From: Candidatus Phytoplasma sacchari
GTDB taxonomy: Bacteria > Bacillota_I > Bacilli_A > Acholeplasmatales > Acholeplasmataceae
DNA length: 7,211 nucleotides
Direction of reading: 5' to 3'
NCBI RefSeq assembly: GCF_009268105.1
Contig: NZ_VWXM01000018.1
Span: forward strand, 1-7,211
Shown here piece after piece: positions 1 through 6,190 of this stretch; positions within the stretch are counted from its first letter, which is position 1; each line of letters begins with the position of its first letter. The notes beneath the pieces were generated by a model. The model did not search any database. It worked only from the letters and a program-made list of their open reading frames with translations, and had not been told where the DNA came from. Position numbers and translations under genes: made by a program.

Positions 1-512
1 TAGTAGATTGCTTAGTCATTCCTATTAATTACAAAGAACATACAATGCATTTCTTTAGTCATAATTATCATAATCCTATTGACCGTTTTAATCCTAAATA
101 CCAAGCTTTAAAAAACTTCAGTCATACTAATATCTTCTATTGGCCGTATGGTTTTACCAAAGCTTATGAAAATATCTTAAAAGAAAAACAAATGATTTTA
201 CATGAAGGTTTTTTTGATGTAATGAGTTGTCATCAAAACGGAATTAAGAACGCCGTAGGAATTATTACTATTACTAGTTATCTTTCCGAAACAGTTTTAA
301 GATTTTTAAAAAAACATGAAATAAAAATTTTAATTGCTTTTGACAATGACAAGGCAGGAGAAAAAAATGCTTTGAGAATTAAAAAACAATTAGAAGAAAA
401 AAAAATAATTAATGAAATAAAAAAAATAAATAAAAAATATTTAAATTGTAAAGATGCAGATGATATCTTAAGAAAATATAACGTAGAAACCTATAAAAAG
501 ATCTATTTATAA
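1..512 (+). CDS. dnaG: DnaG-type primase, TOPRIM-containing C-terminal part (partial at left edge)
   Basis: DnaG makes RNA primers for DNA replication in the cytoplasm together with the DnaB helicase. The frame is already open from base 3, so the ATG at 45 is an internal Met and the true start lies outside the window. Counting from that Met, the TOPRIM motifs are EGFFD (residues 54-58; family E-G-Y/F-x-D), FDNDKAG (99-105; the metal-binding DxD) and CKDADDIL (136-143; family GKDxDD). The segment IPINYKE, encoded upstream of the Met, matches the 'x-P-I' strand that precedes TOPRIM in DnaG. The protein stops about 12 residues after the last motif, so it has no C-terminal DnaB-binding domain, unlike full housekeeping DnaG. 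Short primases of this kind occur in phytoplasma PMUs, so a mobile-element copy is inferred. Truncation cannot be excluded. The frame itself shows no lesion. Confidence 0.82.
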   Translation, partial: VDCLVIPINYKEHTMHFFSHNYHNPIDRFNPKYQALKNFSHTNIFYWPYGFTKAYENILKEKQMILHEGFFDVMSCHQNGIKNAVGIITITSYLSETVLRFLKKHEIKILIAFDNDKAGEKNALRIKKQLEEKKIINEIKKINKKYLNCKDADDILRKYNVETYKKIYL

Positions 513-579
513 AAAAAAGCGTGAAGGGAAAAAAAAATTAATAAATTTTATATATGTAGCGTGTTATATCACTAAGCTA

Positions 580-690
580 GAGCCAAAATGAAAAAAAGTA
601 TTTATTATTCGCAGTAAAAAAGAAAAAAGTTGGCTCCGTGGCTCCAATGTAATTCATTCATAGGAGCCAAAATGAAAATTTTTAATAAAA
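580..690 (+). repeat. Inverted-repeat element, copy A (related to 5828-5935)
   Basis: The arm GAGCCAA (580-586) is the reverse complement of TTGGCTC (630-636), with a 43-nt loop. A second pair follows: TGGCTCC (639-645) with GGAGCCA (663-669), with a 17-nt loop. The 15-mer starting GAGCCAAAATG occurs twice (580-594 and 664-678). Copy B at 5828-5935 has the same order and spacing with changed arm sequences. Strand is arbitrary. The function is unknown; a structured RNA or a small mobile repeat are both possible. Confidence 0.5.
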
Positions 691-831
691 GGATATGTAC
701 AAATAAAGTTATTAGTAGTATATAGAACATGTTATTAATTAAAAATCCTGTTTTATGTTTTTTTAAACAAAAAGTATTTTATTTTTAAAAAAGAATTCAA
801 AACTAGCAAAAGAAATAATCATTATTGAGAT

Positions 832-871
832 TCTGAAAACCAAATTAAACATCAGTGGTTTTTTTATCAGA
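832..871. terminator. Possible terminator-like hairpin
   Basis: TCTGA-AAACCA (832-842) can pair with TGGTTT...TCAGA (856-871), leaving a 5-nt bulge TTTTA. On the + strand, T residues follow the inner stem directly. It lies between the convergent primase (+) and helicase remnant (-), where a terminator is expected. The stem is short and in this base composition could be chance. Confidence 0.3.
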
Positions 872-919
872 ACTAAATTTTAAAAAATTATACATAACAT
901 TAAAATTTTAGTAAAATTA

Positions 920-1138
920 TTATTTTCTTTTGATTTTTTCTTTAATCCACCAGTAAAATACCAAATATCTTTTTTTCAATAATAAAAAAAAGATTAGAAA
1001 CAAAACATCAGCTATAAAACAACGTCGTCTATCATCTAATTCAATCAATTTAAAATGAATATCTTCAAATTTATTACTATTAGTGAAAAAAGATAATTCA
1101 AATTCTTTTAATGCAAAATTATTTATCTTCATGATCAT
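920..1138 (-). CDS. 72-codon open frame, probably the C-terminal tail of the broken helicase
   Basis: The product begins MIMKINNFALKEF, contains ELDDRRRCFIADVLF, has a hydrophobic stretch LFLIFFLLL around residues 46-54, and ends with a basic tail (KEKIKRK). It is not recognised as a known family. It lies in the same frame as the end of the decayed helicase (KNIKNHF), separated by one TAA at 1187-1189 and 16 sense codons, and no ribosome binding site precedes its ATG. The simplest reading is a leftover C-terminus of the helicase. A separate small protein restarted from the internal Met is the alternative. Confidence 0.35.
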   Translation of the reverse strand: MIMKINNFALKEFELSFFTNSNKFEDIHFKLIELDDRRRCFIADVLFLIFFLLLKKRYLVFYWWIKEKIKRK

Positions 1139-2390
1139 TTTTTTATTTTTGGTTGATGAAAATGTTTCTTCATAATAATCATAATTTTAAAAATGATTTT
1201 TTATATTTTTTCTTTTATTTAAATTTAATTTATTTATGGATTTAAATAATTTAGTTAAATGTTTTTCTACAGATTTACCAAAATCTATTACAATACAATC
1301 TTTTTTAATAATTTTAGGATGTTCAAGAATACGTAATATTCTTCCTATCATTTGTTCTAAAGTATCTTTGTAAGAACTAGGACGTCAAAGTAATATACAC
1401 GATACTATTGGAAAATCACAACCTTATATTAAAACAGTAACATTCATTACGATTTGTATTTTTTGCTTTTGAAAATAATCTAAAATTTTATCTCTTAATT
1501 TATCATCTAATTTACTAGAAATCATTTCAGCATTAATATTTTTATTTTTAAAAAATTTTGTGACACTTTTAGCATGTTTTAAATTTAAACAAAAAAATAA
1601 CAGTTTGGCGATTTTTAGATTTATTATACCAATGTTCGAAAACAGCTTCATTGGTTGGTTCAATATTCATAATTTCTTCTATTGGATCCATATTATAATT
1701 CAAATTTTTATCTGATTTTGTTATTTAATTAATTTGATTGTCAATACTAATATCCGAAAAGTATATAATTTTTAACTTAATAAATATCCTGCATTAATTA
1801 ATTCTTCATTTTTTATTTGATAATCAATTTGTTTAAAAACATTATTTAAGTTTTTTTGATCACCTTCTTCCTTGCTGTTGCTATTATTCATAAAAATTTA
1901 CAATTAGGATTAATTTTATTAAAATGATCGATAATATTTTGATAAGTGTTATTTTGAGAGCATGATGAGCTTCATCAATCATTAAAATATCAATATTATT
2001 TATACTTTCTAGATTATCTTTTTTATTTAAAGTTTGTATCATAGCGAAAATAACTTTGTGCATTCCACTTTTTTATTTGAGAATTAAATAAGCATGTAGT
2101 AAATCAGGATTTATTTTTTTCAAATTTAACTTTATTTTGTTAATTAATTAGATTTTTATCCACTAAAACACACACAATAAGCGCTTTTTTATAATTATTT
2201 TTTTTCTAGTAATTCTTTTAATATATGTGAAAAAATGATAGTTTTTTCAGAACCAGTAGAAGCAATTGCAAAATAATTATTTCTTTTTTCTAAAACTTTG
2301 ACTATTCTATCAACAATTTTTTTTGTCTTTTTAGCAATATCATTTACAAATATGAAGATGTTTTTTTTAACCAAAAAGCAAAAATATTAA
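920..2390 (-). pseudogene. Decayed DEAH-box SF2 helicase (UvrB/SSL2-like), PMU type
   Basis: SF2 helicases use ATP to unwind or remodel nucleic acid. Read on the minus strand, the motifs appear in order across shifting frames: motif I STGSEKT (2240-2260; family GSGKT, Gly replaced by Glu), the motif Ia region around MIQTLNKKDN, motif II MIDEAHHA (DEAH at 1965-1976), a motif III remnant IATARKK (family TATPxR), then DQKNLNNVFKQIDYQI, the helicase-C segment LNLKHAKSVTKFF...MISSKLDD (inside 1424-1663), GCDFPIVS, and motif VI QMIGRILRI. Lesions include stops at 1888-1890 (TGA), 1424-1426 (TAA), 1385-1387 (TGA) and 1187-1189 (TAA), more stops between motifs I and II, and several frameshifts. No start codon is preserved near 2390. 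The frame continues in phase through the last TAA into 920-1138, so that part is taken as the C-terminal tail. The family call is firm; a PMU origin is inferred from the neighbouring primase. Confidence 0.8.
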
Positions 2391-2416
2391 TTTTAGCAAA
2401 AATAACATATGTCTTA

Positions 2417-2662
2417 ATGATTGTTATTAAATCTTTATTTAGTTTTTATGAAAAAGTTCAATATCTTTTAGACAAAGAATTTTGCTTAACTCAAATAAAA
2501 ATTCTATGGTTTAAATTTGATGATTATAAAAATAAGAAATATTTTTATTTAACTTTTTTCATACGTTTTATATTTTTAATAAACTTTTTATCACTTTGTG
2601 GTATTATTTACTTTTGTCATTTATATTTAAATGAACAATCACAAAAATTATTATATCAATAA
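2417..2662 (+). CDS. Hypothetical hydrophobic fragment, 81 codons
   Basis: The product is unrecognised. It has one clear membrane segment near residues 50-68 (FIRFIFLINFLSLCGIIYF) and a moderately charged N-terminal half containing KFDDYKNKKY. The frame is also open well upstream of the ATG, and no Shine-Dalgarno sequence precedes it. Hydrophobic frames continue after the stop to about 2902. It may therefore be one piece of a broken multi-span membrane protein such as a transporter permease, rather than a gene in its own right. It faces away from the helicase remnant. Confidence 0.25.
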   Translation: MIVIKSLFSFYEKVQYLLDKEFCLTQIKILWFKFDDYKNKKYFYLTFFIRFIFLINFLSLCGIIYFCHLYLNEQSQKLLYQ

Positions 2663-3120
2663 TAATTTTGTTTTTTCTTCCACTTATTTTTAAGAGTAAA
2701 CAAAATTATTATCTGCTGGGTTTAATTATCTAAAAAATACTTTAATTTCTTTATTTTTATTATTAAAATCAAAATTATATACCAAAAAAATTAAACAAAT
2801 AATATTTTTTTTATTAATAAAAGAGTTTTTAAGAATATTTAATTTAAATTTACCATTAAGACATTATAAACAATTTATAATTATTTTATTCATTTTATGT
2901 TAGTAAAAAATATTTTAGTATTCATTTTTTTATGATAATAAATTACTAATAATAATGATTTAAAAGTTTTTTTAAAAATTTATTGTTTTTAAAAATAAAA
3001 AAATTAAAAAATACTAATTTACTTTTTAATATTTTAAATTATGATGATGATAGTTAAGTAAAAAATTTTTAATGATTTTTTAAAATCTATGGAAAAAATT
3101 CCATGAAACATAGCTAATTT
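2663..3120. other. No intact gene; hydrophobic coding debris
   Basis: Two short open stretches look coding on the + strand: one with LFFLPLIFKSKQNYYLLGLII (2668-2731 region), and a longer one at about 2738-2902 with SLFLLLKSKLYTKK, LLIKEFLRIFNLNLPL and FIIILFIL. They fall in different frames and are separated by stops, as in a decayed membrane protein. A small hairpin, ATGGAA (3089-3094) with TTCCAT (3099-3104), lies near the end. Nothing else is recognisable. Confidence 0.4.
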
Positions 3121-3127
3121 ATAAAAA

Positions 3128-3200
3128 ACACGTATCTCTTCTTTATGAGAGCACTACTTTAATGGAGCAGACCGAACGAAATAATGGTACTAACAGGAAA
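3128..3200 (+). pseudogene. Short IS3-family OrfB-like scrap (region of first catalytic Asp)
   Basis: This is a less AT-rich island in very AT-rich DNA. Two overlapping + frames give FNGADR (3158-3175) and SRPNEI (3165-3182). Joined by one frameshift they read FNGADRPNEI, which resembles the IS3-family OrfB stretch F-x-x-x-x-PN-x-x-W-x-x-D-I-T before the first DDE aspartate. The following bases could derive from a WVTD-like sequence but are too altered to be sure. No longer match is visible, so the call is tentative. Confidence 0.33.
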
Positions 3201-3449
3201 AAAATAATTTCTTAAAAAAATGAAGAAATTAGTTCTTTAATCTTTCTTATATTTTTTCTAAAATACTAAATTGCTTACTAATTAACCTTATCATATATTA
3301 AAAAAAATAAAAGTTAATTAATATTGTTAACTTTGTATTAAGAAAATAAATCTTTTAAAAAATAATTTTTAAAAAATTCTGAATTTATCATCTAATAATA
3401 AAATTACTATTATTAATTAGAATAATAAAAAAATTTTAATTATTAAAAC

Positions 3450-3571
3450 AAATAATTAGATTAAATAAAAAAATATATTCATAATTAATATCAAAAAATT
3501 TGATTTTTATTAAATTTAATGATAAATTTAATCTTGTGTTGTTTATATTTTTTTATTTAATCTAATTATTT
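3450..3571. repeat. Perfect 27-bp inverted repeat, 68-nt spacer
   Basis: Bases 3450-3476 are the exact reverse complement of 3545-3571. Pairing can continue outward for about 3 more bases after one mismatch. The spacer (3477-3544) contains the 12-bp palindrome ATTAAATTTAAT (3509-3520). The element ends 73 bp before the start of the secreted-protein gene. It may be a regulatory stem-loop or a miniature inverted-repeat element; no transposase or target duplication is evident. Confidence 0.65.
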
Positions 3572-3622
3572 TTTTATTTTTTTATAATTTTGTAATTTAT
3601 TGATAAAAAATTTATAGATAAT

Positions 3623-3628
3623 AAGGAG
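3623..3628 (+). promoter_or_regulatory. Shine-Dalgarno for the 104-aa secreted protein
   Basis: AAGGAG matches the anti-Shine-Dalgarno core and is the clearest ribosome binding site in the window. It lies 15 nt before the ATG at 3644, which is rather long. No better start lies closer, and the ATG opens directly into a signal peptide. Confidence 0.6.
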
Positions 3629-3643
3629 TTTTAAAAATAAAAT

Positions 3644-3958
3644 ATGAATTTAAAAATAAAAAAAATTAATAAAATAAATTATTTATTTTTAATATCTACA
3701 ATATTTTTTATTTTGTTTTTTTCTAAAAATAGTTTATTAGCAACGGAACCAAAAGGGAAAAAAGTAGTAGAAACAGAAAATTTTACAGAAAATCAATTCA
3801 AAAATTTAGAAGAAATATTCAACAATCTTACAGATGAACAAAAAGAACTTTTCTTAAAAAGTTTTGAAAATAAAGATTTGTATGAAATTATTAAAAAAAA
3901 AGCGGAAAATACATCAAAATATTTAACAAAAGAAGGATCTTCTTCTAAAAAAAATTGA
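3644..3958 (+). CDS. Small secreted protein, candidate effector (104 aa)
   Basis: The protein has a Lys-rich N-terminus (MNLKIKKINK), a hydrophobic core at residues 13-26 (YLFLISTIFFILFF) and a plausible signal-peptidase site after Ala33 (SLLA/TEPKG). That leaves a mature product of about 71 residues. The mature part is highly charged and looks helical (NLTDEQKELFLKSFENKDLY, residues 61-80) with a Ser/Lys-rich end. There is no Cys and no second membrane segment. Sec-dependent export of small proteins is the hallmark of phytoplasma effectors, but I do not recognise this one and it does not begin with the familiar SVM-type signal sequence. It has its own Shine-Dalgarno, upstream inverted repeat and terminator, so it is probably a single-gene transcription unit. 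It is intact among pseudogenes. The effector role is inferred. Confidence 0.75.
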   Translation: MNLKIKKINKINYLFLISTIFFILFFSKNSLLATEPKGKKVVETENFTENQFKNLEEIFNNLTDEQKELFLKSFENKDLYEIIKKKAENTSKYLTKEGSSSKKN

Positions 3959-4025
3959 TATCTCTCAGAATAAAAATATTTATATCATTCAAAAGAGAAA
4001 ATAAAAAATAATTTAATTCTCTTAA

Positions 4026-4061
4026 AAAAAATAAAAAAGCTACTAAGCTTTTTTATTTTTT
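4026..4061 (+). terminator. Rho-independent terminator after the 104-aa secreted protein
   Basis: Bases 4026-4041 pair perfectly with 4046-4061 (16 bp; AGCT at the tip) around the 4-nt loop ACTA. The descending arm is T-rich and forms the U-tract. It lies 67 nt after the stop codon at 3958. The stem is symmetric and could also work for the minus-strand remnant ending near 4122. Confidence 0.7.
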
Positions 4062-4121
4062 ATCTTAATTTAATTTTTTTAATCTTTTAATTTATACTAT
4101 TTTTAATAAAATTAATTTTGT

Positions 4122-4825
4122 CTAATTTAAAAGCAATGTTAAATGAAAACAAATAAGCATCTGTAAATAATATGTTTTGAAAATTAAAGATAAAATTAAT
4201 TCATTATTTACTTCTTTTATTTCCGAATAAATAATAAAAATTTCAATTAAATAAATAGGGTTAAATCCAGCAGCTTTTATTTTAGAACTTATATCTGCTT
4301 TAAATGAATCAAAAATTGATATTTAATTATTATAAAATTTATCACCTATTTTCAAAATTTTATTTTTTGAAATAATTGTTTCTTGTAAATCAGTTAATAT
4401 GTTTATGTTCCATAATAATTAACACTTTTATAAATATTAAAAAAGACTATTGTTATTATTTACAATAAATCATGAAAATTCTTATTTTTCATGAAATAAT
4501 ATGTTGGTTGACAAAATTATTTAAATGTCTGAATATTTTCTTTTTAATTCATTTATAGAATTAACACCTAATTTGTATAAACTAATATTTTTTTATTTCT
4601 TCTTTTAAAAAATCATAATAATTATTATTTCCATAATTAATTTGTTACTCTTAATAAATTCTTTAAATTCATTAAAAAAAACCATTTTTTTTCATTTTCA
4701 CTTAAATTTATAAATTCTTTTTGTTGAAAATTTCTTCTTAAATAATATAATTGATCCAAAAAATTTTTGTTCATTGCCATAATAATATTATTTGTTTGGA
4801 TAAAATTTAAAATAAAAATAAACAA
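4122..4825 (-). pseudogene. Unrecognised decayed gene
   Basis: Coding-like pieces run along the minus strand in changing frames. The longest is 4637-4825 (inner start MNKNFLDQLYYLRRNFQQKE, then LSENEKKWFFLMNLKNLLRV). Next come NYYDFLKEEIKK and NISLYKLGVNSINELKRKYS (about 4530-4625), then ILTDLQETIISKNKILKIGD and, after an in-frame TAA, FDSFKADISSKIKAAGFNPI to the stop at 4122-4124. The order and character suggest one former gene of roughly 200-230 codons. The 3' part (KIGDKF..., D-S-F-K-A-D, ...ELILSLI) faintly recalls the GrpE C-terminal pattern, but the resemblance is too weak to name it. The outermost ATG at 4825 probably lies upstream of the real start (MAMNKNF or MNKNF). Confidence 0.4.
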
Positions 4826-5420
4826 AAAAGATTTGCTTTAAAAAACGTAAATTTAGATTTTCCCTCTTCTGATTGAATTTATATAGTAGGCAAAACTGAT
4901 TCTGGAAAAAAACTTTTTTTAATTTATTAAGCAGATTTGAATCTTATGATTCAGGAAAAATTTTCATAAATGATATTGAAAATAATAACTTAAGTGAAAA
5001 TGAAATAAATAATTATCGTAGTCGTGTATTAAGAATGGTTTTTTAATAATCTTGTTTATTTTCTTCTTTAAATGTAGAAGTAAATATTTCTTTATCTTTA
5101 GAATTAATAGGAAAATCTTGGAATATTGAAGAAATGGATCATTTATTAGAAGAATTAGAAATTCCGAATTTAAAAGAACAAGAAGTGATATATATATATA
5201 TATCAGGAGGAGAAAAACAAAGAATTTCTTTATCTTTAGGTCAAGTTCTTTTTAAAAATCCTTATTTTTTTTAGTTGATGAACATACTAGCAATTTAGAT
5301 TTAGAAACTAGTAGAAAAATTTTTAAAATTTTAAAAAAAATATCTGAAAAAAAATTATTTATCATTCATTATGGATTTATATAATCGTAAAATTATGGCT
5401 TATACTTTTTCAGATAAACA
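4815..5420 (+). pseudogene. Decayed ABC transporter ATP-binding protein (LolD/MacB-like)
   Basis: An ABC ATPase hydrolyses ATP at the inner face of the membrane to drive transport. The pieces appear in order: RFALKNVNLDF, a damaged Walker A GKTDSGKK (4889-4912; family GxSGSGKS/T), RFESYDSGKIFINDIE, NYRSRVLRMVF followed by two TAA codons where the Q-loop glutamines belong (5044-5049), LNVEVNISLSLELIGKSW, the signature SGGEKQR (5203-5223), Walker B LVDEHTSNLD (family DEPT), and an H-loop remnant LFIIHYGF. Lesions include a TGA at 4874-4876, a frameshift in the T8 run at 5265-5272 and others near both ends. A (TA)n run at 5189-5202 sits where 'xYLSGGE' is expected. The GNLD/SNLD-type D-loop and EINNYR segment favour the LolD/MacB group. 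No permease gene is nearby. The substrate is unknown. Confidence 0.8.
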
Positions 5421-5423
5421 CAA

Positions 5424-5690
5424 GATCATCAAATAATTCTCCAAACTTTAAATGATTTACCTATTTTTAAAAAACTGGTTTGTTTCATTCAGACCAATGT
5501 TCTCCTTTCGTTCATCATCACGTTCAGAATATTTTAAAAGAAAAAATTTAATTTAATATCTAGTTTTTAAACTAAAAGTTCTCCTCAACAGAATAGTTGT
5601 GCAGAAGTGTTACAAAATCCCAGTCTGGCCAAACCAGTCTTCACCATACTGAATAGTACTGTTGTTACAAAGATACAAAAAAATCTAAGC
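5424..5690 (+). pseudogene. IS3-family transposase OrfB (Tra5-like), C-terminal remnant
   Basis: The IS3 OrfB carries the DDE catalytic core. Here HQIILQTLNDLPIFKK (5427-5474) is followed, after a one-base frameshift, by TGLFHSDQCSPFVHHHVQNI (5474-5533). This matches the G-L-I-x-HSDQGSQYTS motif that contains the second catalytic Asp (codon 5492-5494), with GSQYTS eroded to CSPFVH. A later frame gives SSPQQNSCAEVLQN, where SMSRKGNSxDNAxxESF is expected, and the end (GQTSLHHTE, then YCCYKD after a TAG) resembles the IS3 C-terminal 'TPxxYR' region. It directly abuts the ABC pseudogene with no gap, so an insertion may have cut that gene. The N-terminal part of OrfB is absent here. Confidence 0.62.
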
Positions 5691-6008
5691 TTTTTATTTG
5701 TTAATTAATAAACCATTTGACTTATTAACTATTTTTTATTTTTACTGGTATCGTTTTAGTCGGTTATTCCGGTTTGTTCAGATTCAATCATTTTAATAAT
5801 TAGTTTAAAACAACTTTTTTAGAGTACTTGGGACCAAAGTACTATAAAATGTAAAAAAAATATGAATAATAATAACTTTATTTGGTCCAAGTTAAAAAAA
5901 ACAGTTGGAACCAAAAATTTTTCTAATAAATCGTACTTTTTTAAAAAAAGATATTTTGATCCAAATTCATTAAAAATCTTTAGATTAAAATAAAAAGTTT
6001 ACAAACAA
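5691..6008. other. Non-coding stretch with repeats
   Basis: There is no credible gene on either strand. It contains element copy B (5828-5935) and several GGNCCAA-type motifs (for example GATCCAAATTC at 5958-5968). It ends with the direct repeat TTTACAAA (5998-6005) beside the left arm of the inverted-repeat cassette. Confidence 0.5.
5828..5935 (+). repeat. Inverted-repeat element, copy B (related to 580-690)
   Basis: GGACCAAA (5831-5838) is the exact reverse complement of TTTGGTCC (5881-5888), with a 42-nt loop. About 18 nt further on comes GGAACCAAAA (5907-5916), then ATTTTTCTAATAAA. Copy A has the same parts in the same order (GAGCC/GGCTC arms with a 43-nt loop, 17-nt gap, GGAGCCAAAA, ATTTTTAATAAA). 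A competing shorter hairpin, AGTACT (5823-5828) with AGTACT (5838-5843), overlaps the first arm. Strand is arbitrary. Confidence 0.5.
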
Positions 6009-6088
6009 TTTTTTTGCTAGGAATTATTCGCAAAAAAAAGCTGGAGGATAAATAATTAATGCCTCAAACCAAATAGGTTTTTTTTATA
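6009..6088 (+). repeat. Left arm of long inverted repeat
   Basis: The outer part (T7-GCTAGGAATTATTCGC-A8, then GCTGGAGGA) matches the reverse complement of 6757-6799 with one central substitution, one further substitution and small indels. The inner part (AAATAATTAATGCCTCAAACC ... GGTTTTTTTT) matches the reverse complement of about 6706-6746 less closely. The outer part can also fold on itself: T7GC pairs with GCA7 around a loop TAGGAATTATTC. Confidence 0.65.
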
Positions 6089-6190
6089 TTTTTAATTATT
6101 TCATCTTTTTTTTATTTTTTTCATTTACAATTATTATGTTTTTGAGTTTTTAATTTATAAAAATTTTTAATAGAAAGTTTTAAAAAATTT

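Larger units (their letters stand above)
513..919. other. Non-coding AT-rich stretch with inverted repeats
   Basis: No credible reading frame is present on either strand. The stretch holds element copy A (580-690), a possible terminator hairpin (832-871), and near 797-818 a sequence resembling part of the inverted repeats at 6009-6799. The primase stop at 512 is not followed by an obvious terminator. Confidence 0.6.
3201..3643. other. Intergenic, extremely AT-rich leader region
   Basis: No gene is seen. It contains the hairpin AAAGTTAA (3310-3317) with TTAACTTT (3327-3334), a perfect 27-bp inverted repeat (3450-3476 with 3545-3571), the 10-mer TAAATTTAAT repeated at 3511-3520 and 3523-3532, and a Shine-Dalgarno at 3623-3628. 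A TTGTAA...TATAGA pair with 17-nt spacing exists at 3590-3618, but it would put the transcript start on the ribosome binding site, so it is a poor promoter candidate. Confidence 0.5.

Noticed and set aside
1424..1663. 79-codon minus-strand open frame as a separate gene
   Set aside because: It is the helicase-C segment of the broken helicase. Its residues after about position 26 match that domain, and the flanking motifs continue on both sides in other frames.
1385..1890. TGA read as Trp (Mycoplasma/Spiroplasma code), which would restore parts of the helicase
   Set aside because: TAA stops and frameshifts also break the same gene, the intact frames use TGG for Trp, and one TGA falls where the family has Gly in 'GITATP'.
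3128..3190. tRNA-like segment (GAGCACTACTTTAATGGAGCAG resembles a D-arm end and anticodon arm)
   Set aside because: There is no T-arm with TTCRA, no matching acceptor stem, and one mismatch in the anticodon stem. The IS3 OrfB reading explains the segment better.
3590..3618. TTGTAA-17-TATAGA as the promoter of the 104-aa gene
   Set aside because: The start of transcription would fall at about 3625, inside the Shine-Dalgarno, so translation would have no leader. Such hexamers are common in this AT-rich DNA.
4637..4825. 62-codon minus-strand frame as an intact gene
   Set aside because: It lacks a ribosome binding site, and coding-like sequence continues past its stop in other frames, so it is treated as part of the relic at 4122-4825.
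5474..5638. ACTGGTTTG (5474-5482) and CAAACCAGT (5630-5638) as terminal inverted repeats
   Set aside because: Only 9 bp match and both lie inside the OrfB remnant, with no element ends or target duplication around them.
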